From: an uncultured Porphyromonadaceae bacterium
GTDB lineage: Bacteria > Bacteroidota > Bacteroidia > Bacteroidales > Muribaculaceae
Assembly: GCA_900554265.1 (NCBI GenBank)
Contig: USGZ01000042.1
Span: 1 to 9,147 of the forward strand
Direction of reading: 5' to 3'
DNA length: 9,147 nucleotides
The first letter of the stretch is position 1. Each line of letters opens with the position of its first letter. The translations under genes were made by a program, and so were the position numbers. Shown here piece after piece: positions 8,201 to 9,147 of the stretch. The notes below the pieces were generated by a model, which saw only the letters and a list, made by a program, of their open reading frames with translations, made no database searches and was not told the origin of the DNA.

Positions 8201-8573
8201 CGCGCCGGCCCCCGCGGTAGGGCAGAGCAGCCCCGCCGCTCCCGCCGCGCCGCAAGCGGCGGCTCCTGAAGCCTCAGCGCCCGCGCCTGTCGGGGAGGCG
8301 CCGGCCGGAGAGGCGCCTGCCGAGGAAGCCCGCGCCGAAGAAGCGCCGGCTCAGGGGGTGCCCGTTTATTTATCCGAGCCCAGAGCTTCAGCTCCGCAGC
8401 CCGTCGCCCAGCCGCAGCAGCCCGCGCCTCAGGCTCCGGGCCAGCAGCCTTCGCCTTCGGCTCAGCTGTCTCCTGCCCCCAGCGCTCCTTCGGCGCCTGC
8501 CCAGCCGCAGCCCGCGCCCGCGCCAGAGCTGCCCGTAGGCTCCGAGGGCGATGATCCGCTTCTGGACGAGTAA
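5268..8573 (+). CDS. porW: Large TPR lipoprotein of the PorW/SprE family (type IX secretion/gliding-associated)
   Basis: Predicted outer-membrane lipoprotein facing the periplasm. Family members PorW (P. gingivalis) and SprE (F. johnsoniae) are needed for type IX secretion or gliding. A signal peptide ends in the lipobox LASC with C26 as lipidated residue; the following SPNKNN lacks the acidic stretch linked to surface export. Then come YNVHFNGQE (45-53), typical of the family start; TPR-like helical pairs (about 140-430); a charged coiled-coil-like helix (about 433-472); a family signature block SWYFYNTATR...FQRRWGSRKLEDNWRRRNK (491-525); an acidic linker (about 531-565); a second TPR block (about 590-770) with FPDSPYG and DPNYLEKLRG; and a C-terminal alpha/beta domain (about 815-920). 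Residues 942-1090 are a Pro/Ala/Glu/Gln-rich tail. It starts 27 bp after the pgpH stop, so it is third in the operon. Assignment rests on remembered family motifs. Homologues may exist in species lacking type IX secretion, and no other T9SS gene is in view, so function here is uncertain. Confidence 0.75.
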   Translation: MKCPKTVRSIMTLAAAALVAASLASCSPNKNNAATRKYQAFITRYNVHFNGQEHMTETLRDMECKYEDDFSRRLYMHPVEARQDKGANQPAGNFDRSIEKAQKAIQLRSIKKKPPKKSGQRGNAAYQSWMRREEYNPFLHNSWLLLGEGQFYNGDFLGAASTYFYISRHFWWLPETVTEAKLMQALSYVIMGWQYEAEMILTRIKDEDLSNNQLRELYNFVYADFYLHADDYEQALPYLEKSVRAASGAQKTRLNFLLGQVYSRLDRPDDAYRAYGAAGSSSSTSYRTKFNARIHQSEVYTGSNIEPEVKALRRMTRYDRNKEYQDQIYYAIGNLYLSRRDTAHAIENYILANENSTRNGIDKAINQITLGKLYFEQRRYDLAQPCFSEAVPQLPETYPDYKLLKRRSDVLDELAVYSGNVTLQDSLLRLAAMSPEERMAVIERIIEDLKKKEREEAEQRAQEEYLAEQEAKGQSLQDNNTQSFTINADNSWYFYNTATRNAGKTDFQRRWGSRKLEDNWRRRNKATFSADDFEEANANSDVEEGETTENQEESTEQTQEEKDSLARAADPHFPEYYLAQIPMTEADKQTSGEVIQEGLYNMSVILKDKLENFAASRAQFDRLLNDYPDNVYRLDTYNNLYLMLMRQGLTSQADVFRNLILRDFPDSPYGQAMRDPNYLEKLRGADQRAESLYEQTYEAYLANNNSAVHAAYETMQRDMPLSKIMPKFMFLHALAYVTENKPAEFNAVLRELLEKYPDTDITPIASEWLKGMARGRQLHAPESNMRGMVWETRLSNDSTALADGAASFELNPESQQLLVFTYPMDEVNTNQLLYDIARFNFRSFFVRDFELETMNFGRLGLLVVHGFNSLDELNRYRAVMAAAEDLRLPSQLRPVAISVADFQTLLSQGRSFEEYFRYREEQDYIDAQEGILDSIMIQTLPEAETEAATGESPAGESPAAPEGSPAPVPSEAPAAENLAPAPAVGQSSPAAPAAPQAAAPEASAPAPVGEAPAGEAPAEEARAEEAPAQGVPVYLSEPRASAPQPVAQPQQPAPQAPGQQPSPSAQLSPAPSAPSAPAQPQPAPAPELPVGSEGDDPLLDE
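8091..8531 (+). repeat. Low-complexity Pro/Ala/Glu/Gln-rich coding tail of porW
   Basis: About 147 codons at the 3' end of the lipoprotein gene encode almost only Pro, Ala, Glu, Gly, Ser and Gln. The first part is Ala/Pro/Glu (GESPAGESPA, GEAPAGEAPAEEARAEEAPA). After a short break with VPVYLSEPRA at about 1031-1040, a Pro/Gln/Ala/Ser part follows (QPVAQPQQPAPQAPGQQPSP). The repeats are degenerate at the DNA level apart from one exact tandem copy at 8113-8142. It is probably an extended, disordered spacer in the periplasm, possibly spanning or contacting peptidoglycan (inference). Confidence 0.8.
8113..8142 (+). repeat. Exact tandem duplication, 2 x 15 bp
   Basis: The 15-mer CCGGCGAATCCCCCG occurs twice head to tail (8113-8127 and 8128-8142). 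It encodes the repeated GESPA unit in the tail of the lipoprotein. The unit length is a multiple of three, so copy-number change by slippage would keep the reading frame. Confidence 0.9.
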
Positions 8574-8649
8574 AGGCCCTGCGGCGGCAAAAAGAGCCCG
8601 CGAGAGGCGCGAAATTCCCCGCCGCTTTCCCGAACGAAAGCAAAAATTG

Positions 8650-8693
8650 AAATCTCAGGGCTCTGATTTGGGCCTAAATCCCTCAAATCTCAG
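8650..8693 (+). repeat. Direct and inverted copies of AAATCTCAG forming alternative hairpins
   Basis: AAATCTCAG occurs at 8650-8658 and again at 8685-8693, and CTGATTT, nearly its reverse complement, lies between them at 8663-8669. The middle copy can pair with either flanking copy: with the left one through CAG/CTG plus AAAT/ATTT, or with the right one through CTGA/TCAG, TTTG/CAAA and GG/CC, with small bulges. No T-tract follows, so it is not an ordinary terminator. The function is unknown and chance is possible. Confidence 0.45.
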
Positions 8694-8771
8694 CGTCTTA
8701 TCCCTAATTTGACGGCCCCGGAATTTACTCCGAACCAGCAAAATTCAGCGTAAGCTCGCCCGAACCGGCAC

Positions 8772-8808
8772 AAAAATCCCCGACACCTTGAGGTTCCGGG
8801 GATTTTTT
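8772..8808. terminator. Strong bidirectional intrinsic terminator
   Basis: AAAAATCCCCG (8772-8782) pairs perfectly with CGGGGATTTTT (8797-8807). The apical part adds ACC/GGT around a TTGA loop after a 2x2 internal loop. A run of six T (8803-8808) follows on the plus strand and the A-run at 8772-8776 becomes a T-run on the minus strand, so it can end both the rel-pgpH-porW transcript and the apt transcript. It lies about 200 bp after the porW stop and 34 bp after the apt stop, which gives the operon mRNA a long 3' untranslated region. Confidence 0.9.
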
Positions 8809-8815
8809 GCGCTCG

Positions 8816-8838
8816 GAGCGGACAGTCGCTGTCGGCTC
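8816..8838. repeat. Inverted repeat just downstream of apt
   Basis: GAGC-G-GACAG-TCG-CTGTC-G-GCTC forms a 9-bp stem broken by one G-G mismatch with a three-base loop. It starts 3 bp after the apt stop (minus strand) and is followed by the bidirectional terminator. It has no T-tract of its own; it may stabilise the apt mRNA 3' end. Confidence 0.5.
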
Positions 8839-8841
8839 GGC

Positions 8842-9147
8842 TCAGTACTTGATCAGGGAGCTGACTTCAACGTCGGCCGGAAGATTCTTGCGACCGTCGA
8901 GAGCCGTGAGCTCGATGATGAAGCTTATATAGATTTTCTTAGGATTCATGCTTTTCACCAGCTCGTAGGCTGCGGCCATGGTGCCGCCGGTTGCCAGCAC
9001 GTCATCGTGGATAACCACGATATCATCCTCGGTGATGGCGTCGCGGTGCATCTCGACGGTATCGGTGCCGTATTCCTTGGCGTAGCTGATTTTGATGGTG
9101 TCGGCGGGAAGTTTGCCGGGCTTGCGTACGGGTACGAAACCGGCGCC
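8842..9147 (-). CDS. apt: Adenine phosphoribosyltransferase, C-terminal part (cut by window edge)
   Basis: Purine-salvage enzyme that joins adenine and PRPP to give AMP and pyrophosphate in the cytoplasm. The minus-strand frame is open from the window edge (9147) to the TGA at 8844-8842, giving 101 residues. It starts GAGFVPVRKPGKLPADTIK, the flexible-loop region of APT, continues with YGTDTVEMHRDAI, and carries the PRPP-binding motif as IVVIHDDVLATGGT. The C-terminus is SFIIELTALDGRKNL...SSLIKY. This is a little over half of the usual length of about 170-180 residues; the true start lies outside the window, and the internal ATG at 9051 is not the start because conserved APT sequence continues upstream of it. 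Convergent with the operon and sharing its terminator. Confidence 0.95.
   Translation of the reverse strand, partial: GAGFVPVRKPGKLPADTIKISYAKEYGTDTVEMHRDAITEDDIVVIHDDVLATGGTMAAAYELVKSMNPKKIYISFIIELTALDGRKNLPADVEVSSLIKY

Larger units (their letters stand above)
8574..8841. other. Non-coding convergent intergenic region between porW and apt
   Basis: These 268 bp have no supported gene. They contain a 7-bp inverted repeat GCGGCGG/CCGCCGC (8581-8587 and 8619-8625) just after the porW stop, a cluster of related short repeats able to form alternative hairpins (8650-8693), a 6-bp inverted repeat GAATTT/AAATTC (8721-8746), a near-repeat CGAACCrGCA (8731-8740 and 8761-8770), and then a strong bidirectional terminator and a second hairpin. 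Confidence 0.7.

Noticed and set aside
8091..8531. CRISPR-like or mobile repeat array
   Set aside because: The repeats are short, degenerate, in frame and protein-coding, with no spacers or conserved repeat unit.
8581..8625. GCGGCGG/CCGCCGC inverted repeat as terminator of the operon
   Set aside because: The 31-bp loop and the absence of a T-tract make it a poor intrinsic terminator; the structure at 8772-8808 is far better.
8071..8643. 190-codon minus-strand frame over the porW tail
   Set aside because: Composition is Ala/Arg/Pro-rich because it is the reverse of the GC-rich low-complexity tail; no domain.

Overview
The window looks like a core chromosomal segment of a GC-rich member of the Bacteroidota, probably order Bacteroidales. 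Three things point there: promoter -7 boxes of the TAnnTTTG type, starts without Shine-Dalgarno sequences, and a lipoprotein of the PorW/SprE family, which is typical of this phylum. Coding regions strongly prefer C- or G-ending codons while the intergenic DNA is AT-richer. An Alistipes-like gut lineage would fit, but that is a guess. I see no mobile element, tRNA, rRNA, CRISPR array or prophage.

Layout. (1) 1-486, minus strand: the N-terminal 162 codons of ATP-dependent phosphoenolpyruvate carboxykinase (pckA), cut by the window edge. (2) 487-804: a divergent AT-rich control region with a good -7 box for pckA (minus), a complete -33/-7 promoter for the next operon (plus), and an 8-bp palindrome upstream of the pckA -7 box. 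(3) 805-8573, plus strand: three genes with gaps of 17 and 27 bp and no visible terminator between them, very likely one operon. They are rel (bifunctional RelA/SpoT homologue, ppGpp synthesis and hydrolysis), pgpH (membrane 7TM-HD phosphodiesterase predicted to hydrolyse cyclic di-AMP) and a 1101-residue TPR lipoprotein of the PorW/SprE family. (4) 8574-8841: a non-coding stretch with several small inverted repeats and a strong bidirectional intrinsic terminator. (5) 8842-9147, minus strand: the C-terminal 101 residues of adenine phosphoribosyltransferase (apt), convergent with the operon.

How the genes may work together. Rel and PgpH handle two nucleotide second messengers. In Firmicutes, ppGpp is known to inhibit c-di-AMP phosphodiesterases of the PgpH and GdpP types, so their joint transcription here suggests one stress/envelope module. 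The third gene belongs to a family tied to the type IX secretion system and gliding in P. gingivalis and F. johnsoniae. Its presence in the operon suggests, but does not prove, that signalling and an envelope machine are expressed together. Both pgpH and the lipoprotein end in Pro/Ala/Glu-rich low-complexity tails, which is the oddest sequence-level feature of the window. No clearly new system is visible; the unusual points are this operon composition, the tails and the non-coding 3' region.
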